A DNA stretch of 6,172 bases from NCBI GenBank assembly GCA_017476305.1, contig JAFVAA010000531.1:1-6172 (forward strand), in the 5' to 3' direction. The stretch is from Lachnospiraceae bacterium (lineage in GTDB: Bacteria; Bacillota; Clostridia; Lachnospirales; Lachnospiraceae). Shown piece by piece: positions 1 to 5,447 of this stretch. The notes below the pieces were generated by a model. The model worked only from the letters and a program-made list of their open reading frames with translations. It was not told the origin of the DNA and did no database searches. A program made the translations under genes and the position numbers. Each line of letters opens with the position of its first letter. The stretch's first letter is position 1.

Positions 1-30
1 GATTTCTTCCTGGGATAGTATTCCATCCAT
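1..30 (-). CDS. fliY: FliY/FliN flagellar motor switch protein, N-terminus only (runs off window)
   Basis: Only the first ten codons are visible, reading MDGILSQEEI from an ATG at 28-30; the rest lies beyond the left edge. The LSQEEI motif is the N-terminal CheY-P-binding type sequence that FliM and Firmicute FliY share. The position directly after fliM fits FliY, a C-ring component that in Bacillus subtilis also dephosphorylates CheY-P. The Shine-Dalgarno GGGAGG lies inside the last codons of fliM, and only 3 bp separate the fliM stop from this start, so the two are probably translationally coupled. Whether this is a long FliY (with CheC-like domains) or a short FliN cannot be told from ten residues; FliY is preferred because of the LSQ motif. 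Confidence 0.8.
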   Translation of the reverse strand, partial: MDGILSQEEI

Positions 31-33
31 AAT

Positions 34-1014
34 TTACTGTTCCTCCCTTATCACCGAAGTTACTCTTACTGCATAAGCATTGGAAGCAGCGCCTGGCAAG
101 GCAGTAAACTTCTTAATATTTCCTACATAAACCTCTAGTTCTTCATTGACCTTTGTATCTAATTTGATAACATCCCCACGCTGCAGATTCGCAAAATCTG
201 CTACAGAAATCGAGCTTCTGCCAAGCATCGCCCGAACAGGAATCTTAACAAAATCAATCATTTCCTCAATATTATCCCTATACTTACCGGAATCATCCTC
301 CTTCTGTGAGGAATACCAATACCTCGTATTCAAACGATCAATCGCAGGTTCTACACAAGTATAAGGAATACAGATATTCATCAAACCCTCGATATCACCA
401 ATCTTTATATTCATCGTAACGATCGCTGTCATTTCGCTCGGAGAAACGAACTGCGCAAACTGTGAATTCGTCTCGATTCGTTCCAAACGCGGTTCGATCG
501 CTTCCACAGCTTCCCACGGTTCCACCATAAGATTCGTGCATACTTCCAAAATCCTTTCCAGAATTACAAGCTCTATTTCCGTAAAATCCCTGTTTTTTTC
601 AAGCGGATTCCCATACCCGCCAAGCATACGATCCACCACGGCAAATCCTAAATTCGCGGCTAATTCTACAATGATATTTCCCTCTAACGGTGCGAAATTG
701 ATCACTCCCAAAATAACAGGATTGGATAACGCATTTGAAAACTCAGAATACGTATTCGCCTCTGCATTCATCACCTCTACCTGCACGCTCTTACGCAGAT
801 ATCCCGGCAGATTCGTCGAAAGCAGACGACCATAGTTTTCAAAAATAATCTTCAATGTTCTCAGATGATCGTTCGAAAACTTCGTAGGTCTGGCAAAGTC
901 ATAATTTTTCACACTTTTCTCCGGAGTATCATCCAGCTCGTCCGGAGCAAGTTCACCACTACTAAGCGCATTCAGAAGGCTGTCTATCTCTGCCTGAGAT
1001 AAAGTATCTCCCAT
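34..1014 (-). CDS. fliM: Flagellar motor switch protein FliM
   Basis: FliM builds the middle layer of the cytoplasmic C-ring and receives CheY-P to switch rotation. The 326-residue product has the expected family length. Residues 5-17 carry the CheY-P-binding helix (LSQAEIDSLLNAL). A middle CheC-like domain follows from about 40 to 230, with the conserved LGGYG turn at about 131-135, and a C-terminal SpoA/FliN-like domain spans about 250-325. I chose the ATG at 1012-1014. The in-frame GTG three codons upstream (1021-1023) would add MKV, but that GTG is part of the Shine-Dalgarno AGAGGTGA lying 7-8 bases before the ATG, and family members begin with M-G-x-x-LSQ. It follows the second fliL after an unusual 139-bp gap and is nearly contiguous with fliY. 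Confidence 0.97.
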   Translation of the reverse strand: MGDTLSQAEIDSLLNALSSGELAPDELDDTPEKSVKNYDFARPTKFSNDHLRTLKIIFENYGRLLSTNLPGYLRKSVQVEVMNAEANTYSEFSNALSNPVILGVINFAPLEGNIIVELAANLGFAVVDRMLGGYGNPLEKNRDFTEIELVILERILEVCTNLMVEPWEAVEAIEPRLERIETNSQFAQFVSPSEMTAIVTMNIKIGDIEGLMNICIPYTCVEPAIDRLNTRYWYSSQKEDDSGKYRDNIEEMIDFVKIPVRAMLGRSSISVADFANLQRGDVIKLDTKVNEELEVYVGNIKKFTALPGAASNAYAVRVTSVIREEQ

Positions 1015-1081
1015 AACTTTCACCTCTCACCTGAACCTCATTTGCACAACTCTGAAACGGATTCAGTTTCTATACTAGAAT

Positions 1082-1109
1082 ATCATATCATATTTTTCAC
1101 GTAATGCAA
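1082..1109 (-). promoter_or_regulatory. Weak candidate internal promoter before fliM
   Basis: Read on the minus strand there is a TATGAT hexamer (1082-1087) 16 bases downstream of TTGCAT (1104-1109). The -10 matches the housekeeping consensus at five of six positions, but the -35 matches at only three and lies inside the arm of a hairpin. A transcript from here would carry fliM and fliY with a leader of about 60 bases. AT-rich DNA readily yields such matches, so this is only a possibility. Confidence 0.22.
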
Positions 1110-1158
1110 AGTTTTTTTTGCATTACGTTGGAAAGCAAAGTTTTTTTTGCTTTTCAAC
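1099..1158 (-). repeat. Two tandem near-identical hairpins between fliL and fliM
   Basis: Two inverted repeats sit back to back. The first has a perfect 12-bp stem (1099-1110 with 1117-1128); the second has a 13-bp stem with one G-T pair (1127-1139 with 1146-1158). Both have a 6-base loop. The 16-base core gcaaagttttttttgc is identical in both (1106-1121 and 1135-1150, 29 bases apart), while the outer stem bases differ yet still pair. The T-run lies in the loop and inner stem, and no T-run follows the stem on either strand, so they are not ordinary intrinsic terminators. A role in RNA stability, processing or tuning of fliM output relative to motAB/fliL is an inference. Confidence 0.85.
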
Positions 1159-1162
1159 ACCT

Positions 1163-1681
1163 TTACTGCTTTACATAGCCATCAAGCACAAGCTGAACAG
1201 CAATTTTAGAATCTAAAAGCTTATTAATTTCCTCCAAAGATTCCTTTATAATCAAATCCTGTGTTGCTTCTGCAGCAGTATGCTTTGAAATTACAGAGGA
1301 AATAATACCATCGATCTGTGCATGATCATTCGTAAGTCTTTCCTGCACTTCACTAAAATTCTCTGCATTCTTGTTCAAATATAATGTATATCCCTTCATC
1401 ATTGCATAATGATCCTTTCCGGAGTCATCTGCCTTTAAGTTGTAGGTCTGCTGAGATTCCCAGGTCACCGCGATCGGTTCCATATCGGACATGGTCACGT
1501 CTGCATCTGCACCAGCCTTTGAATCAGCATCCAAATCCAAATTCAAGACAGCGGCTACATCCGTCAAAAGTGTATTCGTTTTCTGAAACGTCGGAAGCAT
1601 TACAAAAAACAACACAGCAGTCAAAACCACATTAATCACAGTAAGTGCCAAAATCAGCACAGTAAAAATATTTTTTTTCAT
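1163..1681 (-). CDS. fliL: FliL family flagellar basal-body protein, second copy
   Basis: FliL is a single-pass inner-membrane protein that surrounds and supports the MotAB stator. This 172-residue product starts MKKN, has a membrane segment at about 5-28, a linker rich in Asp and Ala (about 48-64), and the periplasmic FliL domain from about 65 to the C-terminus. It is a paralogue of the gene just upstream: over the last 78 residues I count about 55 identities without a gap, including GYTLYLNKNA, DHAQIDG and SKIAVQLVLDGYV. The membrane segments and linkers are far more diverged. The ATG is preceded by AGAGGGAAAGG about 10 bases upstream. It lies 41 bp after the first copy and is followed by the hairpin-containing gap before fliM. 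Confidence 0.9.
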   Translation of the reverse strand: MKKNIFTVLILALTVINVVLTAVLFFVMLPTFQKTNTLLTDVAAVLNLDLDADSKAGADADVTMSDMEPIAVTWESQQTYNLKADDSGKDHYAMMKGYTLYLNKNAENFSEVQERLTNDHAQIDGIISSVISKHTAAEATQDLIIKESLEEINKLLDSKIAVQLVLDGYVKQ

Positions 1682-1722
1682 TTTTCTACGCCTTTCCCTC
1701 TTTATTTTTCTGTATTTGCATA

Positions 1723-2271
1723 TTAGTTCCTTACATAACCATCAAGCACTAACTGCACAGCAATTTTAGAACCCAACAGCTTATTTATCTTTTTTAAAGA
1801 TTCCTTTACTACCAGATCCGTCTCTGCCTCTTTATATGTATGACTGGAAATCACCTCAGAAATCACTCCGTCGATCTGCGCATGATCTGCATCCAAAGCT
1901 GCCTTGATCTCGCTAAAATCATCTGCATTTTTATTTAAATACAGAGTATAGCCGGACATCTTTGCAAAACGCTCTTTCTTTGATCCATCATTTACCAGGT
2001 TATAGGTCTTTGCTGACGTAAACGAAACCTTCACAGGCTCCATATCCGCAATCGTGACTCCGCCCTTTCCGTCCTGCTCCACAGATGTATCTATCTCCAG
2101 ATCGACAGAATCCGCTATATCCTCTATATTTCCCGTCAGGACATCAATTTTAGCTGACAGCTCGTCGATCTGAGATGTACTCTTCTGCACCTTGACAAAG
2201 GAAAGAATCCCGAACACCAAACCCACAACAGCAATCAGTGCAGCAACTACGCCTACTAAATTTTTCTTCAT
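1723..2271 (-). CDS. fliL: FliL family flagellar basal-body protein, first copy
   Basis: This 182-residue FliL follows motB by 19 bp, the usual fliL position. It has an N-terminal membrane segment (about 5-26), then a heptad-like stretch (about 28-58, with I/L/V at regular spacing around IDELSAKIDVLTGNIEDI) that may form a coiled coil, then the FliL domain (about 72-182) ending in the same SKIAVQLVLDGYV block as its neighbour. The coiled-coil-like linker is missing from the second copy, so the two may have different reach into the periplasm or may form mixed rings; that is inference. The Shine-Dalgarno is a GGGGGAAGG run before the ATG. Being next to motB and having the fuller linker, it is the better candidate for the ancestral copy. 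Confidence 0.92.
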   Translation of the reverse strand: MKKNLVGVVAALIAVVGLVFGILSFVKVQKSTSQIDELSAKIDVLTGNIEDIADSVDLEIDTSVEQDGKGGVTIADMEPVKVSFTSAKTYNLVNDGSKKERFAKMSGYTLYLNKNADDFSEIKAALDADHAQIDGVISEVISSHTYKEAETDLVVKESLKKINKLLGSKIAVQLVLDGYVRN

Positions 2272-2290
2272 CTTCTATCCTTCCCCCTGT

Positions 2291-3103
2291 CTATTCCGTA
2301 TCCGTATAGATCTTTATCTCTACACGACGGTTCTTCGCTCTGCCGGAAGCAGTTTTATTGCTGGCAATCGGATCAAGTTCCCCTCGTCCCGATGCCTCCA
2401 AATGCTCTCCCTTTGTGTGCATCTTTTCCTGTAGATACTCCAAAACCGTTGTCGCTCTCGCAGTAGACAGCCAGAGATTACTCTTAAATGCAGAATTTCG
2501 AATCGGAACGCTATCGGTATGCCCCTCTATCTTAATTCTTCTGCCCTGATCATTATACGGTTTCAAAATGCTGGCTACTCTGGATAAAATATTTTTCGCG
2601 CCAGCCTGGATATTCGCACTTCCCGATTCAAAAAGGATTCCTCCGTTCAAGGAAATCATGACATAATTATATCCCTCTGTATCCATCTTTATATCTATAT
2701 CATCTACTACCCTGGCATTTTCCGCAGCATCTACCATATCGCTGTACGTAGATTCTGTACTGCTCTGCTTCTTTGCCTCTATTTCCTGCTTATATTCATC
2801 CATCGGATCCGATTCTTCCTCCGATTCGGAAGCCTTACCCATATCGGTATAATACTGATCCAGATTACTAAGCTGCGTCGCACCGGCAGAAATCAAATTT
2901 CCCTCTCCCATAGAGCTCATACCACCGGAAAAAATACTGAAGCTGTTCGATAAAGAAGCAACTAACTCTGCATACTTCACTTCATCCACATTTGACATGG
3001 AAAACAAAAGCACGAAAAAGCATAGCAGCAGATTCATCAGGTCGGAGAATGTGTCTTTCCAACCATCGGTTTTGATTTCTTCTTCTTCCTTCTCCTTTGC
3101 CAT
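2291..3103 (-). CDS. motB: Flagellar motor stator protein MotB
   Basis: MotB anchors the stator to peptidoglycan and carries the ion-binding residue. The 270-residue product begins with a charged cytoplasmic tail (EKEEEEIK), then a single membrane helix at about 19-36 containing FSDLMNLLLCFFVLLF. D21 aligns with the essential ion-binding Asp32 of E. coli MotB. A plug/linker region follows, including an unusually acidic segment at about 91-112. The OmpA-like peptidoglycan-binding domain runs from about 150 to 265, with GHTD (194-197), NLWLSTARA (209-217) and NRRVEI (258-263). The start ATG overlaps the motA stop by one base (TAATG), and the Shine-Dalgarno lies within the last motA codons, so translation is coupled to give matched stator subunits. 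Confidence 0.97.
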   Translation of the reverse strand: MAKEKEEEEIKTDGWKDTFSDLMNLLLCFFVLLFSMSNVDEVKYAELVASLSNSFSIFSGGMSSMGEGNLISAGATQLSNLDQYYTDMGKASESEEESDPMDEYKQEIEAKKQSSTESTYSDMVDAAENARVVDDIDIKMDTEGYNYVMISLNGGILFESGSANIQAGAKNILSRVASILKPYNDQGRRIKIEGHTDSVPIRNSAFKSNLWLSTARATTVLEYLQEKMHTKGEHLEASGRGELDPIASNKTASGRAKNRRVEIKIYTDTE

Positions 3104-3924
3104 TATGCCTCACCACCTTCAGCAGCTGCAGCACCACCGCCTGCATCCTCACCAATACCTTCTCTCGCTGCAGGAGCAAGGAATGACTTAAGCTTTTCTT
3201 CGATGACACGCGGATTTTCACCAGCCTGAATAGAAAGAAGTCCCTCTACCATGATTTCTTTTACCACAATTTCATTTTCATTAAACATCTTTAATTTAAA
3301 GGAAATCGGAGTACAGAACCAATTCGCCAAAAGCGAACCGTAAAGAGTCGTAAGGAGTGCGACTGCCATGTTCGGTCCGATCGCAGCCATATCCTGCATG
3401 TTATATAACATGTTTACGAGACCTACGAGCGTACCGATCATCCCCCATGCAGGTCCCATACCTGCCCAGTTTGCCCAGAAATTGATTTTTTCACTATGAC
3501 GGGAGCCTACAGAGCTAAGCTCTGTCTCCATGATATTTCTGACAAGCTCCGGATCGGTACCATCGACAATCAGCATGATTCCTTTTTTCAAGAACTCATC
3601 TTCAATGTTATTTGCCATTTCTTCCAATGCCAGCAAACCTTCCTTACGGGCTACATTGGAAAGATTAACAATGTTTCCAATCACTTCTGCTTCATTCGTA
3701 TTCTGCACTTTAAAGGCGATCCCGCAAGACTTGATACATGCAATAAAGTCAGGAATGCTCTTTGCCTGCATCAACATACAGCAAATAGAACCTCCCAATG
3801 TAATGAAGACGGACACTACGTCACCGAAGTGACCAAGTGCAGCAAACCCCTCATTACCTGTAACGATTCCCAAAAATACGAACGCAGCACACACAATTAA
3901 ACCGATTAATGTCGTAATATCCAA
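3103..3924 (-). CDS. motA: Flagellar motor stator protein MotA (TTG start)
   Basis: MotA forms the pentameric, torque-generating part of the stator. The 273-residue product has four membrane segments, at about 4-22, 34-52, 155-174 and 183-205. The cytoplasmic ARKEGLLALE block holds R93 and E101, which match the FliG-contacting R90 and E98 of E. coli MotA in identity and spacing. P158 in GPAWGMIGT and P206 in TPIS match the two conserved prolines, P173 and P222. The start is TTG (3922-3924): MDITTLIGL is the typical family N-terminus, AAGGTGG sits about 9 bases upstream, and no upstream ATG or GTG fits. The last 24 residues form a Gly/Ala/Glu-rich tail (GGGAAAAEGGEA) that looks like a flexible low-complexity extension. 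Confidence 0.97.
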   Translation of the reverse strand: MDITTLIGLIVCAAFVFLGIVTGNEGFAALGHFGDVVSVFITLGGSICCMLMQAKSIPDFIACIKSCGIAFKVQNTNEAEVIGNIVNLSNVARKEGLLALEEMANNIEDEFLKKGIMLIVDGTDPELVRNIMETELSSVGSRHSEKINFWANWAGMGPAWGMIGTLVGLVNMLYNMQDMAAIGPNMAVALLTTLYGSLLANWFCTPISFKLKMFNENEIVVKEIMVEGLLSIQAGENPRVIEEKLKSFLAPAAREGIGEDAGGGAAAAEGGEA

Positions 3925-3948
3925 GATTCACACCACCTTATGTATTTT

Positions 3949-4146
3949 TTATTCGGTCGGAAGAGCAGAATTACACTCTTTCCTATATAATATTACTAGA
4001 TTTTTTATCATCTGTCTACTTTCTTTTACAATTATTTTTTTCCCGGTCGTCAGGGAAATCACCGTATCCGGTGTTTCCTCTATGGTTTCAATCAGATCTG
4101 AATTGATCGTAATCTGCTTACCGGTCATTTTCGTCACATCAATCAT
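3949..4146 (-). CDS. flbD: FlbD/SwrD family flagellar protein
   Basis: This 65-residue protein belongs to the small FlbD family, called SwrD in Bacillus subtilis, where it is needed for full motor power and swarming. It shows the family pattern: an N-terminal MIDVTKMTGKQITIN strand region, then LIETIEETPDTVISLTTGKK (about 18-37), then KESRQMIKNLVILYR. It has no membrane segment and is probably cytoplasmic. A very strong Shine-Dalgarno (AGGAGGAGGG) lies just before the ATG at 4144-4146. The motA TTG start follows 24 bp after its stop. It is now the first gene of a separate transcription unit, because about 1.9 kb of accessory DNA lies between it and flgE. Confidence 0.95.
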   Translation of the reverse strand: MIDVTKMTGKQITINSDLIETIEETPDTVISLTTGKKIIVKESRQMIKNLVILYRKECNSALPTE

Positions 4147-4183
4147 AACCCTCCTCCTATCGAATTTTTAAGCGTAACTCAAA

Positions 4184-4210
4184 GATTATTACAGTCCGTC
4201 CATAACAATC
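4184..4210 (-). promoter_or_regulatory. 5' leader hairpin of the flbD-motAB unit
   Basis: On the minus strand GATTGTTAT (4210-4202) pairs with GTAATAATC (4192-4184), a 9-bp stem with two G-U pairs. The 9-base loop GGACGGACT holds two GGA triplets. The predicted transcription start is close to 4210, so the mRNA would begin with this hairpin. A GGA in a hairpin loop plus a second GGA cluster at the Shine-Dalgarno (GGAGGAGGG) resembles the two-site layout of CsrA-controlled leaders such as B. subtilis hag. The structure is seen in the sequence; CsrA binding is inference. Confidence 0.45.
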
Positions 4211-4216
4211 TATTCC

Positions 4217-4225
4217 ATTATACCA
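4217..4225 (-). promoter_or_regulatory. Extended -10 (SigA-type) promoter for flbD-motA-motB-fliL-fliL-fliM
   Basis: The minus strand reads TGGTATAAT, a perfect TATAAT with the TGn extension. No good -35 hexamer is present at 17 +/- 1 bases (ttttct or tttcta), as is usual for extended -10 promoters, and A/T tracts further upstream (about 4245-4300) could act as an UP element. Transcription would start near 4210, 64 bases before flbD. No SigD-type motility promoter (TAAA/GCCGATAA) is apparent here. Confidence 0.7.
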
Positions 4226-4382
4226 TAAACTCAGCAGAATAGAAAAGTTTTTTTCATATTTTTTTAAGAAAGAAAAAATTACCAAAAAAATATATTTCTT
4301 GAAATAGAATCTACGTTCGAACTCTGTATGTTTGTGGACACGGTCCTCTCCTGCCACTACATTACAGAAAGGAGTTTTGCCT

Positions 4383-4918
4383 ATGGCAGAAAAAGACATG
4401 ACAGAAAAAGCACTCGAAGCCTACGACGATGTTTTTGCCGACATTGTAAACAGCCTGATGTTTGACGGAAGGGAAAAAGTACAGGAAAACGGCGATTCAA
4501 AAGTGATTTCCGCTTTGTCGCGGATTATTTCGTACAGATGCAGCGGACAGGAACCTACACAGGCTCTACCGAACAAGTGGTACATATCAGAGAAGTACTG
4601 CAGCTTTTATCCGTACTTGCAAATGACAAACGTTTTTTTGATGCTGCGAAAGAAGCAGAGAAAGGAGAAATCATGTTAGGGACAATGAGTGAAGCTTTAG
4701 ATGTAATTGAAAACAGAGGGATACAGATAGGATTAAAACAGGGAATCGAGCAGGGAATTTTGCAGGGCCAGACGCAGGGTGAGGATAAGCTTGCAAAACT
4801 CATAGGTATTCTTATGGAAAAAGGACAGAATGAAGAGATTACTTTGGCTATTTCAGATTCGGAAACCAGAAACAGGCTTTATGAAAAGTATGATATTCAT
4901 TCTTCGGAGAAACGCTAA
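4383..4918 (+). pseudogene. Rpn-family PD-(D/E)XK nuclease/transposase, internally deleted and frameshifted
   Basis: The ATG at 4383, with AAAGGAG eight bases upstream, opens an Rpn-like N-terminus: MAEKDMTEKALEAYDDVFAD, then IVNSLMFDGREKVQENG. This matches the start of the roughly 300-plus-residue Lachnospiraceae Rpn/PDDEXK transposase family as I know it. At about 4490-4498 the family similarity jumps to another frame: FKSDFRFVADYFVQM, VVHIREVLQLLSVLANDKRF, then the Q-G rich linker and C-terminal tail ending at 4918. The roughly 130 residues between, which hold the nuclease core, are missing. The original frame runs on without similarity and stops at 4677-4679. The gene is therefore catalytically dead. 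It is oriented opposite to the flagellar genes and diverges from flbD. Confidence 0.8.
4673..4918 (+). CDS. C-terminal Rpn ORF with its own start (possible intragenic antitoxin-type short protein)
   Basis: Inside the Rpn remnant, ATG 4673-4675 is preceded by a strong AAAGGAG at 4661-4667 with a five-base spacer, and the frame stays open for 81 residues. The product starts MLGTMSEALDVIENRG. It has a repeated G-(I/L)-x-Q-G linker (about 17-34), then a predicted helical tail (KLAKLIGILMEKGQNEEI, about 37-54) typical of the C-terminus of this family. In E. coli, Rpn genes produce short C-terminal proteins from internal starts that inhibit the full-length nuclease. This ORF has the layout expected of such a product. 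The frameshifted upstream reading frame stops at 4679, seven bases into it, which could couple translation. Whether it is expressed is not shown by the sequence. Confidence 0.5.
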   Translation: MLGTMSEALDVIENRGIQIGLKQGIEQGILQGQTQGEDKLAKLIGILMEKGQNEEITLAISDSETRNRLYEKYDIHSSEKR

Positions 4919-4938
4919 TATAGAGGTTGTGCCCACAT

Positions 4939-4977
4939 TTTCTACCGGAAGGTTACTGAGCTTTCTGCCTGAAGGTT
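4939..4977. repeat. Short imperfect direct repeat, 23-bp period
   Basis: The 16-mers at 4939-4954 (tttctaccggaaggtt) and 4962-4977 (tttctgcctgaaggtt) agree at 14 positions. They lie just after the Rpn remnant and run into the left end of the large palindrome, so they may mark an element boundary or replication slippage. No function can be assigned. Confidence 0.5.
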
Positions 4978-5163
4978 GTGTTTAAAACTGGCAGTGCGAA
5001 GTCTCTGGTATTCCCTCAATTCGATTCGCCTGGAAAAATCAAGCAGAGCGGTTTACGACGTTCGATTAACAGCCCTGCCAGATTTTTTACAGCTCATCTC
5101 ATAAGTCGTGAATACCAGAGACTGCGCACCACCAGCTTTATTTCTACGTTTTTGACAGAAAGC
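4960..5163. repeat. Large imperfect palindrome (foldback element, about 204 bp)
   Basis: The outermost arms gctttctgcc (4960-4969) and gacagaaagc (5154-5163) pair with one mismatch. The arms at 4983-5013 and 5110-5140 pair at 27 of 31 positions by eye, including the 20-mers at 4994-5013 and 5110-5129 with a single mismatch. Further in, CTGGAAAAATC (5030-5040) pairs with GATTTTTTACAG (5081-5092), and GCAG with CTGC. At the tip cga/tcg (5056-5058 with 5062-5064) closes a three-base loop. All arms share an axis near 5061, with a two-base shift inside. It occupies most of the 328-bp stretch 4919-5246, between the convergent Rpn remnant and the PIN pair. It could be a non-autonomous mobile element (MITE/REP-like) or a structured RNA. 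The ORF that crosses it is judged spurious. Confidence 0.85.
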
Positions 5164-5246
5164 ATGCTACTCTTTGGTGTACTATTCTACCAATTTCAAT
5201 ACCTTTCTGCAAAACTGTGCAATCCATACAATGTAAACCACTGTAC

Positions 5247-5447
5247 TTATCTTTTTTTCATATCCAATATTTCCTCTACTGAAAAATCAGGCTGATCATA
5301 CTTTTCCTTTGTATAATCTCCCGTTCCTCCATTGTCGTATTCTTCCAAATATCTAGCCATCCCAATTGGTCCTAAAGCTTTAACCAAAGCCTCTGTACCA
5401 GATTGATGTACTTCACTTGGCTTTTTAATATCAATCGTCCGTATCAC
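5247..5447 (-). CDS. Small conserved GDYTKE-motif protein, putative partner/antitoxin of the PIN protein
   Basis: I place the start at GTG 5445-5447, giving 66 residues beginning MIRTIDIKKPSEV, because GGAGGTG lies seven bases upstream inside the end of the PIN gene. The two genes overlap by 17 bp, so translation is probably coupled. The central block GTEALVKALGPIGMARYLEE, then YDNGGTGDYTKEKYDQPD (17-54), recalls small proteins I associate with PIN genes, with the pattern AL.KALG...M.R....(F/Y)..G.GDYTKE. The C-terminus SVEEILDMKKR is a charged helix. No DNA-binding fold (AbrB, RHH or HTH) is evident, so calling it an antitoxin rests on context only. The gene order, toxin first, is the reverse of classical VapBC. 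Confidence 0.7.
   Translation of the reverse strand: MIRTIDIKKPSEVHQSGTEALVKALGPIGMARYLEEYDNGGTGDYTKEKYDQPDFSVEEILDMKKR

Noticed and set aside
1015..1023. GTG start for FliM three codons upstream
   Set aside because: The GTG is part of the Shine-Dalgarno for the ATG at 1014.
4298..4310. Possible plus-strand promoter (TAGAAT at 4305-4310) for the Rpn remnant
   Set aside because: No acceptable -35 at 16-18 bases; A/T-tract DNA gives such matches by chance.
4315..4322. GTTCGAAC palindrome near the Rpn remnant, considered as a LexA-type operator
   Set aside because: An isolated 8-bp palindrome; the nearby CGAAC and GTTTG halves are not spaced as in the Gram-positive SOS box.
4157..4399. 80-codon minus-strand open frame upstream of flbD
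   Set aside because: It covers the promoter and leader region, is Phe/Lys/Ile rich from A/T tracts and has no recognisable domain.
4978..5295. 105-codon plus-strand open frame across the palindrome
   Set aside because: It is explained by the inverted-repeat DNA, overlaps the end of the minus-strand GDYTKE gene, has no clear Shine-Dalgarno and shows no protein family I recognise.
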